Source: Aestuariibaculum suncheonense | Lineage (GTDB): Bacteria > Bacteroidota > Bacteroidia > Flavobacteriales > Flavobacteriaceae | Assembly (NCBI RefSeq): GCF_014596935.1 | Contig: NZ_JACVXC010000008.1 | Span: 1-64,000, forward strand | Length of the DNA stretch: 64,000 nt | Reading direction: 5' to 3' | Shown: positions 1 to 8,155 of the stretch, piece after piece | Layout of the letters: every line of letters begins with the position of its first letter | How positions within the stretch are numbered: the stretch's first letter is position 1 | Program-made: the position numbers and the translations under genes | The notes under the pieces: generated by a model | Told to the model about the DNA's origin: nothing | Seen by the model: only the letters and a program-made list of their open reading frames with translations | The model's database searches: none

Positions 1-27
1 GTCATCCTGAACTCGTTTCAGGATCCA
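1..27. repeat. REP-like hairpin, family A
   Basis: An inverted repeat with 8-bp arms (4-11 and 17-24) and a 5-nt loop, preceded by gtc. It has the same architecture as the element at 4231-4255 and opens with the same gtca as the hairpins at 5637-6060. It lies downstream of the minus-strand gene ending at 156, so it could act in its mRNA 3' end. The window edge may cut a longer element. Confidence 0.6.
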
Positions 28-155
28 GTTACTTTTTTTAGCGATGAAAATCGACGTAGGAGATTCATGAACACCTTTAACTTGAGATATAGATTAGTGA
101 ATAAAAAAGTAAATCCATTTGTTTAAACAGCAACAGCAAACTACGACTTAACGCC

Positions 156-1322
156 TCACGCCTCACGATTCACAACAATCAAATACACATACCTAACCAG
201 TAGAGCAATAAGCAAAGGAATTAACCCAACGGTAAAGACTTGTACACCAATCATCCAATGCAGGGTAAGCAGGCAGAGTAAAATCACCAAAAGTTTTAAA
301 TACTTCACAAACCAGGTACTGACTTTAGGTTTCAATAACTGACCGATGACAAACAGATTTAAAGGAAAAGCCCAAAGTAAATTGTAATTTTGATGCGTTC
401 CTGTATGATCCGTAGCAAACCAAAGCAGTAAAAGAAGAACACCTAGTATCCCAGTCACAGAAAACAAAATAACATCTAGCCACTGACTTCTTCTGTTGTT
501 TCTATAATCTTTATAAGTAATGTATAAGATGACAAGCGCTATCATGCCAAAAACAAACAACGGACTGGTGAAAAAGTGTGTCGCAGCTGGGGTATCAATC
601 TTGTTGTAGATAACGCTACTGTCTTTCACCAAAGGTTTGTTATTTACGGTGGCTACTTCAAAAAAGCGATAGATGTTTTCGGGTAAAAACATATGGTCTT
701 CAGCAGGTGCCACACGGTCTATTATAGATCCCAAAGCGACATTTATACCAAAACTACCCCAGGAATTAGCGCTTAGATTATTATTGATTAGGGTTCGGAA
801 GGTCGCATCTTTAAAATCGGCTGGTTTGTTAAAAACAATACCGTTACCCACCGCAATATTGGTAACATCTTTGATTTTGGTCGCACAGTTATCGTAAAAG
901 AAATCGTAAAGATAACGTCGGTTGGCGGGCTTAATATTGTTTCTAAGGTAATCGAAGAGCTTTTGTTTTTCGGTAGCATCTAAGTTTAAAACCTGAGCTT
1001 TTATGCTGCGGTTTTGAGAGATATAGGCATTATAGAAATCTTCATAATAATTCATGCCGCATAAATAATGCAACCGTCCCTGAGCAAACTTCAGATAGAA
1101 ATTAGGGGTGTTAAAATCATAAATACCATAGTTGAAAACCAGGTCAATACCTTTTACAGGGTCTTTTACGCGAAATCCGCTATGGCCAAAAGAATCGTTT
1201 AAAGAGGTGCCCGGACCTATAGTTAATACACTGATTTCGGCACGTTCAGATAATAATTGAGATTGTGAAAAACTCAGCTGACTTAAAGTGAAAACGATAA
1301 GGGAAAAAAGAAAATGTTTCAT
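156..1322 (-). CDS. Lnb-like lipoprotein N-acyltransferase (DUF4105 family)
   Basis: A 388-residue envelope protein. It has an N-terminal signal segment (about 1-20), then a periplasmic DUF4105 domain now associated with Lnb, the Bacteroides enzyme that N-acylates lipoproteins. His47 in DSFGHSGF and Cys146 in FFYDNCATK fit the conserved His/Cys pair of the family. The C-terminal third holds about five hydrophobic segments (roughly 250-388), matching the Lnb membrane domain. ATG at 1322 is used; the preceding TTG at 1325 adds only one residue. The last codons and the stop run into degenerate cctcacg repeat sequence (about 150-170) like that in the array at 5.6-6.1 kb, so the C-terminus may have been reset by repeat insertion. 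Family is confident; the exact acyl-transfer role is inferred. Confidence 0.82.
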   Translation of the reverse strand: MKHFLFSLIVFTLSQLSFSQSQLLSERAEISVLTIGPGTSLNDSFGHSGFRVKDPVKGIDLVFNYGIYDFNTPNFYLKFAQGRLHYLCGMNYYEDFYNAYISQNRSIKAQVLNLDATEKQKLFDYLRNNIKPANRRYLYDFFYDNCATKIKDVTNIAVGNGIVFNKPADFKDATFRTLINNNLSANSWGSFGINVALGSIIDRVAPAEDHMFLPENIYRFFEVATVNNKPLVKDSSVIYNKIDTPAATHFFTSPLFVFGMIALVILYITYKDYRNNRRSQWLDVILFSVTGILGVLLLLLWFATDHTGTHQNYNLLWAFPLNLFVIGQLLKPKVSTWFVKYLKLLVILLCLLTLHWMIGVQVFTVGLIPLLIALLVRYVYLIVVNREA

Positions 1323-1354
1323 CAATGTATTCTTATTTATAGAATGATACGGGC

Positions 1355-2431
1355 TTACCTAAAGATACTAAAATCGAGTTTTAATGAAAATACATTCGAA
1401 TATAAAGCCACACTTTGGTCTCCAATGTCTGTAAAAGCATAATCCACCTGAATGCCGTTGTATTTAAAACCAACCCCAAAACTCGCCTGAAAGCTTAACT
1501 GTTCGGTATTGTCGATTTGTAATTCATTTTGAAAATTACCCACACCACCACGTAAATACACCATATCAATATAACCAAACTCAAACCCTAAAGCGGGATT
1601 GATACTGGCGAAAGATGAGGAGATAATATCGTTATTTTCTTCGAATCGTACATTTAAATTCGCGGCTGCCAATAGGGTGTAGTCGTAATGAAAGGTGAAT
1701 AACTTCGAGACTCCTAGTTGTAATTTAGGAATGGTAATTTCAGTAGTCTCCGGAAGCTCTTGATTCTGACCGGCAACGGCGTCCTGGATTTTTTTAAATT
1801 CGTCTTCGTCAATAGCCCAGGCGTTAAATGTGGTGGTGATATCACGGGCCATCAATCCGAATTTCCAGTTGTTATCGGTTTCAAACTGAATACCGGCATC
1901 AAAACCAAAGCCCCATGAGGAGGCAAAATCGCCGATAATTCTGCGAATCACTTTTGCATTAACACCGTAGTTTAAACCCTCAACAGGCAAGGCGCGGGCA
2001 TAAGAAAAGCTTAAAGCGTAATCGGCAGTTGAAAACAAACTAATGCGATCGTAATTAATATTCCCTTGCTCGTCTATCAATTGTGTGGTGTTTAATATAT
2101 CATCTACAGCAAAGCGAATTAATGAGATGGCAAAGGCACTTCGGTCATCTAAAGGCTTGGCAAAGGCGGCATAATCGTAATTGGCGATATTGGCAAAATA
2201 GCTGGAGTGCATCAAAGCCATTTGGTTATCTTCAAGATGTAATAATCCGGCTGGATTCCAGTAGCCTGAATTTACATCTGCCGAATGTGAGGTTACGGCA
2301 TTGCTCATACCTAAAGCTGCTGCGTCAACACCTATATTCATAAACTCGTTAGAATATTTTCTAACCGTCTGGCTGAAGATGGTTGCCGTAATAAAACAAA
2401 GCAGGACAGTAAGGGATGTTCTCAACCGCAA
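1355..2431 (-). CDS. PorV/PorQ-family outer membrane beta-barrel protein
   Basis: A 358-residue protein with a signal peptide ending near SQT (about residue 22). The signatures GVDAAALGMSNAV and SGYWNPAGLLHL are typical of the PorV/PorQ (UPF0164) group, FadL-like barrels that serve type IX secretion or an unknown outer-membrane role. The rest alternates as beta strands and ends in LKLDFSIFR, a barrel-type terminus. There is no ATG before the signal peptide. The start is TTG at 2431 (a second TTG is at 2425), with an in-frame stop just upstream. It lies 32 bp upstream of the Lnb-like gene on the same strand and is probably co-transcribed. Which Por paralogue it is cannot be settled here. Confidence 0.8.
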   Translation of the reverse strand: MRLRTSLTVLLCFITATIFSQTVRKYSNEFMNIGVDAAALGMSNAVTSHSADVNSGYWNPAGLLHLEDNQMALMHSSYFANIANYDYAAFAKPLDDRSAFAISLIRFAVDDILNTTQLIDEQGNINYDRISLFSTADYALSFSYARALPVEGLNYGVNAKVIRRIIGDFASSWGFGFDAGIQFETDNNWKFGLMARDITTTFNAWAIDEDEFKKIQDAVAGQNQELPETTEITIPKLQLGVSKLFTFHYDYTLLAAANLNVRFEENNDIISSSFASINPALGFEFGYIDMVYLRGGVGNFQNELQIDNTEQLSFQASFGVGFKYNGIQVDYAFTDIGDQSVALYSNVFSLKLDFSIFR

Positions 2432-2491
2432 TTTTTTTTACAAAGATGCATATTATTTATAATCTTTTAAAACTTGAAAATGGAATAGATA

Positions 2492-2523
2492 TTGTTTTAG
2501 ACGAAAATTGTTTGCTATTTTTA
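2492..2523 (+). promoter_or_regulatory. Probable pssA promoter
   Basis: TTG at 2492-2494, a 21-nt spacer, then TATTTTTA at 2516-2523. This is close to the Bacteroidota -33/-7 consensus (TTG, TAnnTTTG) with the final G changed. It lies in the divergent gap between the PorV-like gene and pssA, 10 nt before the first pssA ATG. Confidence 0.5.
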
Positions 2524-2533
2524 CCGAAATAAA

Positions 2534-3295
2534 ATGCCTGTTATGAAGAAACACATCCCCAATGCTTTAACCCTTCTTAATTTATTCTGCGGAAGTATTG
2601 CTGTTATTTATGCTGTGAACGATAACTTTTCGTCGGCAGCCTTATTTGTGTTTTTAGGGATTTTCTTCGACTTTTTCGATGGGTTTGCGGCCAGAAAATT
2701 GGGAGTTTCAAGCGAATTGGGTTTGCAGCTGGATTCTTTAGCCGATATGGTTACCAGTGGGGTAGTGCCGGGTATCGTCATGTATAAGATGCTGGAATTA
2801 ACTCAGGAAAAATCGGTGGTCATGCAGGTCATCAACGAATGGAATTCTGATATCGAGTTGTCTGGTTTTAAATTATCGGCGCTGCCGCTCATAGGTTTGT
2901 GCATCACCTTGGCATCGGCATATCGTCTGGCTAAGTTTAATTTGGATGATGAGCAGAAAACCTATTTTAAAGGTTTGCCAACACCGGCAAATACACTTTT
3001 AATTGTGTCCTTACCGCTTATTCTGGAATTTCAGAATAGCGATGCTATAAACAGCATTATTATCAATAAATGGTTTTTAATAGGATTAACGGCAGTAAGT
3101 TGTTATTTACTGAATGCTAATATCAAGTTATTCGCATTAAAATTTAAAGACTTCAGTTTTAAAGCAAATGGTCTGCGCTATACCTTTATTGCGCTTTGTG
3201 TGGTATTGCTTATTGTATTGCAATATGCAGCCATTCCGTTAATCATTCTAACATATATCCTGTTGTCTTTATGGGACAACGCAACTTCAAAATAA
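2534..3295 (+). CDS. pssA: CDP-diacylglycerol--serine O-phosphatidyltransferase
   Basis: This inner-membrane enzyme makes phosphatidylserine from CDP-diacylglycerol and serine, the precursor of phosphatidylethanolamine. The full CDP-alcohol phosphotransferase motif DGx2ARx8Gx3Dx3D is present at residues 49-71, with Asp49, Asp67 and Asp71 as metal or catalytic residues. The length (253) and several hydrophobic helices fit the family. There are two candidate starts, ATG 2534 and ATG 2543. The promoter ends at 2523, which makes the first nearly leaderless, so MKKHIPN from 2543 is a real alternative. The DUF808 gene follows 26 bp downstream on the same strand. Confidence 0.9.
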   Translation: MPVMKKHIPNALTLLNLFCGSIAVIYAVNDNFSSAALFVFLGIFFDFFDGFAARKLGVSSELGLQLDSLADMVTSGVVPGIVMYKMLELTQEKSVVMQVINEWNSDIELSGFKLSALPLIGLCITLASAYRLAKFNLDDEQKTYFKGLPTPANTLLIVSLPLILEFQNSDAINSIIINKWFLIGLTAVSCYLLNANIKLFALKFKDFSFKANGLRYTFIALCVVLLIVLQYAAIPLIILTYILLSLWDNATSK

Positions 3296-3321
3296 TTTTC
3301 TAAAACACAGAACAACGTTTT

Positions 3322-4188
3322 ATGGCCTCAGGTTTTTTCGCATTATTAGATGATATCGCTGCATTGATGGATGATGTAGTGGTAATGAGTAAGATTACAA
3401 CAAAAAAAACAGCAGGGATATTAGGTGATGACCTGGCTGTTAATGCTGAAAAAGCGATAGGCTTTGTATCGTCAAGAGAATTACCCGTATTATGGGCAAT
3501 CACCAAAGGATCGTTTTTAAATAAGTTGATTATTTTACCTATTGCCTTTTTATTGAGTGCATTTGTGCCTTGGGCGGTGACCTTAGTATTGATTGCCGGG
3601 GGAGTTTATCTGGCTTATGAAGGGGTTGAAAAAGTCATGGAATATGTTTTTCCGCATAAACATCAGGTGGAAGTCGTAAGTCATGAAGCGCTATCGCCGG
3701 AAGAACAGTTGATAGCAGAGCAGAAAAAGGTGAAATCGGCCATATTTACGGATTTTATCTTGTCGGTGGAAATTGTGATTATTGCCTTGGGAACGGTTTT
3801 AGGAAAGCCCTTGCTGTTTCAGGTATTGGTAGTGTCTATTGTGGCAATTATTGCAACTGTTGGGGTTTATGGTATTGTGGCCTTAATTGTGAGAATGGAT
3901 GATATGGGCTTTGCATTAATTCAGAAAAGTGGCGACCAGAAAGGAATGGTGTTTAACATAGGAAATGTTTTAGTTAAAGCGCTGCCAGTCGTAATTAAGA
4001 GTCTGTCGGTGATTGGAACCATTGCTTTGCTTTTAGTAGCAGGTGGGATATTTACACATAATATTGAAGCCTTGCATCACTTTGCAGAATCGATTCCCGG
4101 ATTTATAAAGGATTTTATTATTGGAATTCTTGTTGGACTACTCGCTTTGCTAATGGTGAAAGTATTCAGTATGATGTTTAAAAAATAG
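3322..4188 (+). CDS. DUF808 family inner membrane protein (YedI-like)
   Basis: 288 residues. The N-terminus MASGFFALLDDIAALMDDV and the following KKTAGILGDDLAVNAEKA are the hallmark of the DUF808/YedI family, found across Gram-negatives without a known function. Hydrophobic segments lie around 67-100, 145-190, 205-240 and 265-285, so it is a polytopic membrane protein. It follows pssA by 26 bp and ends at a bidirectional terminator (4199-4230). The pssA linkage might hint at a membrane-lipid role, but nothing in the sequence proves that. Confidence 0.82.
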   Translation: MASGFFALLDDIAALMDDVVVMSKITTKKTAGILGDDLAVNAEKAIGFVSSRELPVLWAITKGSFLNKLIILPIAFLLSAFVPWAVTLVLIAGGVYLAYEGVEKVMEYVFPHKHQVEVVSHEALSPEEQLIAEQKKVKSAIFTDFILSVEIVIIALGTVLGKPLLFQVLVVSIVAIIATVGVYGIVALIVRMDDMGFALIQKSGDQKGMVFNIGNVLVKALPVVIKSLSVIGTIALLLVAGGIFTHNIEALHHFAESIPGFIKDFIIGILVGLLALLMVKVFSMMFKK

Positions 4189-4198
4189 AATGGCATAA

Positions 4199-4230
4199 AA
4201 AAAGCGACTTAGTCTAAAAGGTCGCTTTTT
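4199..4230. terminator. Bidirectional intrinsic terminator
   Basis: Perfect 10-bp arms (4199-4208 and 4221-4230) with a 12-nt loop. The stem carries A-runs on the left and T-runs on the right, so it works for both converging genes, the DUF808 gene (+) and lptB (-). Confidence 0.8.
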
Positions 4231-4255
4231 GTCAATCTGAACTGGTTTCAGATTC
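4231..4255. repeat. REP-like hairpin, family A (variant copy)
   Basis: 8-bp arms (4234-4241 and 4247-4254) and a 5-nt loop, again preceded by gtc. Compared with the copy at 1-27, two base pairs of the stem have changed on both arms in a complementary way, so pairing is kept. It abuts the terminator at 4199-4230. Confidence 0.55.
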
Positions 4256-4315
4256 TTTATGTTGTTAAGAATAAAAGTCTCGTTATTCTGAAATAAATTT
4301 GAATAACAGAATGTA

Positions 4316-5056
4316 TTAATCTCTGATTTTCTTTTTACGTAACTCGAAATTCTGACCCAGATACACTTTGCGTACCATCTCATCACTTGCTAATTCTTCC
4401 GGTTCTCCGGCTTTAAGAATACTACCTTCAAACATCAGGTAGGTTCTGTCGGTAATGGCTAAGGTTTCCTGAACGTTGTGATCGGTGATTAAAATACCGA
4501 TATTCTTTTTGGTTAACTGCGCCACAATACGTTGAATATCCTCAACCGCCACCGGGTCAACACCTGCAAAAGGTTCATCCAGTAAAATGAAACTCGGGTC
4601 GGTAGCCAGAGCACGGGCAATCTCGGTACGACGACGCTCGCCTCCGGATAATAAATCACCGCGGTTTTTGCGAATATGTCCTAAACCAAACTCCTCGATA
4701 AGTGATTCCATTTTGTGCAGTTGTTCTTTTTTGCTCAGTTTGGTCAGCTGCAATACACTTAAAATATTGTCTTCAATACTCAGTTTTCTAAACACCGAAG
4801 CTTCCTGTGCCAGATACCCGATACCGTTTTGAGCACGTTTGTACATCGGGAACTGGGTGATTTCGGTATTGTCTAAAAAGATATGGCCGCCGTTTGGTTT
4901 TATAAGACCAACAATCATATAGAATGAGGTGGTTTTACCAGCACCGTTAGGTCCCAGTAATCCAACAATTTCTCCTTGATGTACTTCAAGAGAAACGTCT
5001 TTAACAACTTTTCGTCCGTTATAGGACTTCATTAAATGTTCGGCTTTTAAAATCAT
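4316..5056 (-). CDS. lptB: LPS export ABC transporter ATP-binding protein
   Basis: The cytoplasmic ATPase of the LptB2FGC complex that extracts LPS from the inner membrane. At 246 residues it is the usual size. Walker A GPNGAGKT is at 35-42, the signature LSGGE at 136-140, Walker B with catalytic Glu (ILLDEP) at 157-162, and the H-loop in ITDHNV near 190-196. The text [17 protein letters not shown] and the C-terminal LGQNFE are typical of LptB rather than of amino-acid importer ATPases. The start is ATG at 5056. The gene is alone, as in other Flavobacteriaceae, with no lptFG nearby. The AhpD-like gene lies upstream on the same strand, 126 bp away. Confidence 0.93.
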   Translation of the reverse strand: MILKAEHLMKSYNGRKVVKDVSLEVHQGEIVGLLGPNGAGKTTSFYMIVGLIKPNGGHIFLDNTEITQFPMYKRAQNGIGYLAQEASVFRKLSIEDNILSVLQLTKLSKKEQLHKMESLIEEFGLGHIRKNRGDLLSGGERRRTEIARALATDPSFILLDEPFAGVDPVAVEDIQRIVAQLTKKNIGILITDHNVQETLAITDRTYLMFEGSILKAGEPEELASDEMVRKVYLGQNFELRKKKIRD

Positions 5057-5182
5057 ATGCTCAACTCACCAAGTGAGAATTTAATATTCAGATGGATCTG
5101 AAATGTTAAATGGTATTTCAGTTTAAAACGCTAAAAATAGAAAAATACTATAAATACGGTCTGTTATTTTGTTACAAATGGG

Positions 5183-5542
5183 TTATGCTTTCGAATCGTC
5201 TTGTGCTTCTAAGGCATCCCAGAACTCATAGGCACGACGCAAATGCGGGATCACAATGGTACCACCAACCAGGGTAGCAATACTTAAAGCTTCAACCACT
5301 TCAGCTTTGGTTAATCCTTCTTTGTAGCTGGTTTCTAAATGGTATTTCACACAATCGTCACAGCGTAACACCGCTGAGGCCACAAGACCTAATAACTCTT
5401 TGGTTTTAACATCTAAGGCGCCTTCCGCGTAAGCGTTGGTATCTAAATTGAAAATACGTTTGATAACTTTATTGTTATCAGATAAAATTTTATCGTTCAT
5501 TTTAGAACGGTAATCATTAAATTCAGAAACGATATCAGACAT
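5183..5542 (-). CDS. AhpD-like carboxymuconolactone decarboxylase family protein
   Basis: 119 residues forming one all-helical CMD domain. The redox motif CxxCxxxH is intact (Cys61, Cys64, His68 in RCDDCVKYH), as in AhpD-type disulfide reductases; true carboxymuconolactone decarboxylases lack it. The helix GGTIVIPHLRRAYEFWD near 92-110 is also typical. A thiol-based peroxide or alkyl-hydroperoxide defence role is likely; the substrate is unknown. The repeat array lies just upstream (5.6-6.1 kb), so its promoter must sit in the roughly 80 bp between 5543 and that array, or inside the array. Confidence 0.85.
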   Translation of the reverse strand: MSDIVSEFNDYRSKMNDKILSDNNKVIKRIFNLDTNAYAEGALDVKTKELLGLVASAVLRCDDCVKYHLETSYKEGLTKAEVVEALSIATLVGGTIVIPHLRRAYEFWDALEAQDDSKA

Positions 5543-5636
5543 TTTTTTTAGTTATAATGTTATTTTTTATTTAATATGCTCATTTCTACATTTTAGGCTT
5601 CACAATATCTTGTCATCCTGAATATGTCATACTCCA

Positions 5637-6130
5637 CTGTCATTCCGCGCTTGATGCGGAATCCATTTCAGGTCAGACGTGCATATCACAACTCACAACC
5701 CACAACTGATAACCGACAACGCCTCACACTTCACACTTCACGACTCACGTTCCCCAACTCACTGTCATTCCGTACCTGATGTGGAATCCATGTTTAGGTC
5801 AGACGTACATATCACACCCGACAACCCACAACTGATAACCGACAACCGACAACGCCTCACGCTCCTCGCCTCACGCCTCACGTTCCCCAACTCACTGTCA
5901 TTCCGCACTTGATGCGGAATCCATTTCAGGTCAGAGGTACATATCACACCCGACAACCCACAACTGATAACCGACAACGGACAACACTTTACACCTCACG
6001 ACTCACGCCTCACGTTCCCAACTCACTGTCATTCCGCACCTGATGCGGAATCCATTTTAACTCAGATATACATATCACAACCGACAACCGACAACCGACA
6101 ACCGACAACCGACAACCGACAACCGACAAC
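5637..6130. repeat. Array of REP-like hairpins with low-complexity linker (4 units, about 125-133 bp)
   Basis: Four units start at 5637, 5762, 5895 and 6026. Each begins with ctgtcattccg and an inverted repeat of the form attccgc-N7-gcggaat. In unit 2 two pairs become G:T, which still pair as RNA. A linker rich in acaaccgac and cctcacg words follows. The last unit is truncated and passes into a 7-bp tandem repeat. No plausible protein is encoded; open frames here are only repeats read through. The array fills the 598-bp gap between tatC and the AhpD-like gene. Similar cctcacg text occurs at about 150-170. Confidence 0.85.
6078..6130. repeat. Heptamer tandem repeat (caaccga x7 plus partial)
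   Basis: Seven perfect copies of the 7-bp unit caaccga run from 6078 to 6126, plus a partial eighth. This is a simple-sequence repeat able to change copy number by slippage. It ends 10 bp before the tatC stop codon, in the 3' flank, so it cannot shift a reading frame. Confidence 0.9.
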
Positions 6131-6140
6131 GCCTCACGTC

Positions 6141-6977
6141 TTATTTCCTAACCGCCTCCGATGCTAATTTTTGGTTCCTCACCACAAGCTTGGAAATGTA
6201 AATACTCGCTTGATACAGTATTAAAATCGGAATCGCCACAATCACCTGACTCGCAATATCCGGAGGGGTAATAACCGCCGATAGGATTAACACGATAACC
6301 AAAGCAAACTTCCTGTATTTCTTTAATATTTCCGGGGTTACCAGACCTATTTTGGTTAAAAAGTAAATAACGATGGGTAACTCAAAAATTAATCCTGATG
6401 CTAATACCGATGAGCGCACCAAACCAATATAAGAACTGATGTCGATTTGGTTTTCAACCACATCTGAAATACTATAATTAGCTAGGAAATTAATCGATAA
6501 AGGGGTGATGATGTAATAACCGAATAATGTTCCCAAAAAGAACAGTAGTGAGCAAATGATAATAAAGCCACGTGAATGTTTGCGCTCGTTTTCATGTAGC
6601 CCCGGGCTTACAAATTTCCAAAGCTGATAAATGGTATACGGAAAAGAGATGATGAATCCGGCCAAAATAGCAGTCCAGATATCGGCAGAAAACTGTCCGG
6701 CCATGGTTCTACTTTGAATCATCATCGGGATTTCATCATTACAAAACGACGTTTCTACACCAATAAGCCTGCCCATATTACATAAGAATTCGTAGGTAGG
6801 GAAGCTCATGTTAAGCGGAGCAAAAATAATATCCTCAAAAATGAAGCGACTAAATGTAAAAGCCAGTACGGCAATAATCATGATGCCGGCACAAATACGA
6901 ATAAGATGCCAGCGTAAATCTTCAAGATGGTCTAAAAAAGACATCTCATTAATACTTTTCTTTTCCTTTTTAGCCAT
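6141..6977 (-). CDS. tatC: Sec-independent protein translocase subunit TatC
   Basis: The core receptor of the twin-arginine translocase, which moves folded proteins across the inner membrane. 278 residues, with the N-terminal MSFLDHLEDLRWHLIR that is diagnostic of TatC (the F-x-HLxELR region), and six membrane helices. A longer periplasmic loop (about 65-100, with Cys66 and Cys78) is seen between helices 1 and 2. The start ATG overlaps the stop of kdsD (TAATG), so the two are translationally coupled. No tatA/B is in the window. The C-terminus runs close to the heptamer repeat. Confidence 0.95.
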   Translation of the reverse strand: MAKKEKKSINEMSFLDHLEDLRWHLIRICAGIMIIAVLAFTFSRFIFEDIIFAPLNMSFPTYEFLCNMGRLIGVETSFCNDEIPMMIQSRTMAGQFSADIWTAILAGFIISFPYTIYQLWKFVSPGLHENERKHSRGFIIICSLLFFLGTLFGYYIITPLSINFLANYSISDVVENQIDISSYIGLVRSSVLASGLIFELPIVIYFLTKIGLVTPEILKKYRKFALVIVLILSAVITPPDIASQVIVAIPILILYQASIYISKLVVRNQKLASEAVRK

Positions 6978-7942
6978 TATATAATGCCTTCTTTTATTAA
7001 ATCGTGAATATGAACCACACCAGCGTAAAGCCCGTGGTCTTCAACTAGAATCTGGGAAATTTCGTTGGCTTCCATAATTTCTAAAGCATCAATCGCCATG
7101 GCACTGGCTTCAATGCGTTTTGGGTTGCTGCTCATAATATCTTTGGCGGTCAGGTTCGCAAAACTATCTACTTTAGTCAGCATGCGACGTAAGTCACCGT
7201 CGGTAATGATACCGATGATTTTACCCTGTTCAACCACGGCAGTAACACCTAACATGTTTTCGGTGATTTCAATAATTACATCTTTAATGTTGGTTGAGGC
7301 TTCAACCTTTGGTTTTTTGTTAACCGATGAGATGTCCTGAACTCGTAAGTACAGTTTTTTACCTAAAGCTCCACCAGGATGGAATTTAGCAAAGTCGTTG
7401 CTGGTAAAACCACGCATTTCTAACAAACAAACCGTTAAGGCATCACCAATAACCAATTGTGCCGTGGTACTGGTGGTTGGTGCTAGGTTGTTCGGACAAA
7501 CTTCCTTTTCAACATAAGCGTTTAAAATATAATCGGCATGTTGGCCAAGAAACGAGTCTTTATTTCCGGTAATGGCAATCATTTTATTGTTAACGCGCTT
7601 AATAAGCGGCACAAGTACTTTTATTTCCGGAGTATTTCCGCTCTTAGAAATACAAATAACCACGTCGTCTTTTAAGATGAGTCCTAAGTCGCCATGAATG
7701 GCATCGGCAGCATGCATAAAAACGGCAGGTGTACCGGTGGAATTTAATGAGGCGACTATTTTACTGGCAATAATGGCACTTTTTCCAATACCTGTTATAA
7801 TAACACGACCTTTTGAATGGTATATAAGCTCTACGGCTTCGGCAAAATCAGAATCGACAAGATTCGATAAATTTAAAATAGCTTGACTTTCAGCTTCAAT
7901 GGTTTCTTTGGCTATTTTAAGAATTGAATGTTTGTTATTCAA
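6977..7942 (-). CDS. kdsD: KdsD/KpsF/GutQ-family D-arabinose-5-phosphate isomerase
   Basis: Converts ribulose-5-phosphate to arabinose-5-phosphate, the first step of Kdo synthesis for LPS. 321 residues: an SIS domain (about 30-170, with GIGKSAIIASKIVASLNSTGTP and HAADAIHGDLG) followed by two CBS domains (about 205-320). This is the standard architecture and length. The only start ahead of the SIS domain is TTG at 7942; an in-frame stop lies two codons upstream. It forms an operon with tatC through a TAATG overlap. It is divergent from recQ across a 213-bp gap. The role in Kdo synthesis is inferred from the family. Confidence 0.88.
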   Translation of the reverse strand: MNNKHSILKIAKETIEAESQAILNLSNLVDSDFAEAVELIYHSKGRVIITGIGKSAIIASKIVASLNSTGTPAVFMHAADAIHGDLGLILKDDVVICISKSGNTPEIKVLVPLIKRVNNKMIAITGNKDSFLGQHADYILNAYVEKEVCPNNLAPTTSTTAQLVIGDALTVCLLEMRGFTSNDFAKFHPGGALGKKLYLRVQDISSVNKKPKVEASTNIKDVIIEITENMLGVTAVVEQGKIIGIITDGDLRRMLTKVDSFANLTAKDIMSSNPKRIEASAMAIDALEIMEANEISQILVEDHGLYAGVVHIHDLIKEGII

Positions 7943-8155
7943 AATTTATGAAATTTTTTAGTTGATGCTTTTGAAGAAATTCTTAACTTTAAATGTAAAT
8001 AAAATTTAATTTTATAGTAATTTCGATTTTCGTTACAAAGCTAACGAAAAAAACACGAGGGTTTCTTAATGCACTATTAAAAAGTCAATTCAAAATTTGA
8101 GTTTGATAGGGGCATGGTATAATTAATTAAAATAAATTTTAAAGTTTTCTGATTG

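Noticed and set aside
5679-5977. Open frames on both strands of 70-77 codons inside the repeat array
   Set aside because: They arise from repeat units read through; the text is low-complexity and repeats itself with the units.
5637-6130. CRISPR array
   Set aside because: Units are 125-133 bp, the supposed spacers are themselves near-repeats, and no cas gene is near.
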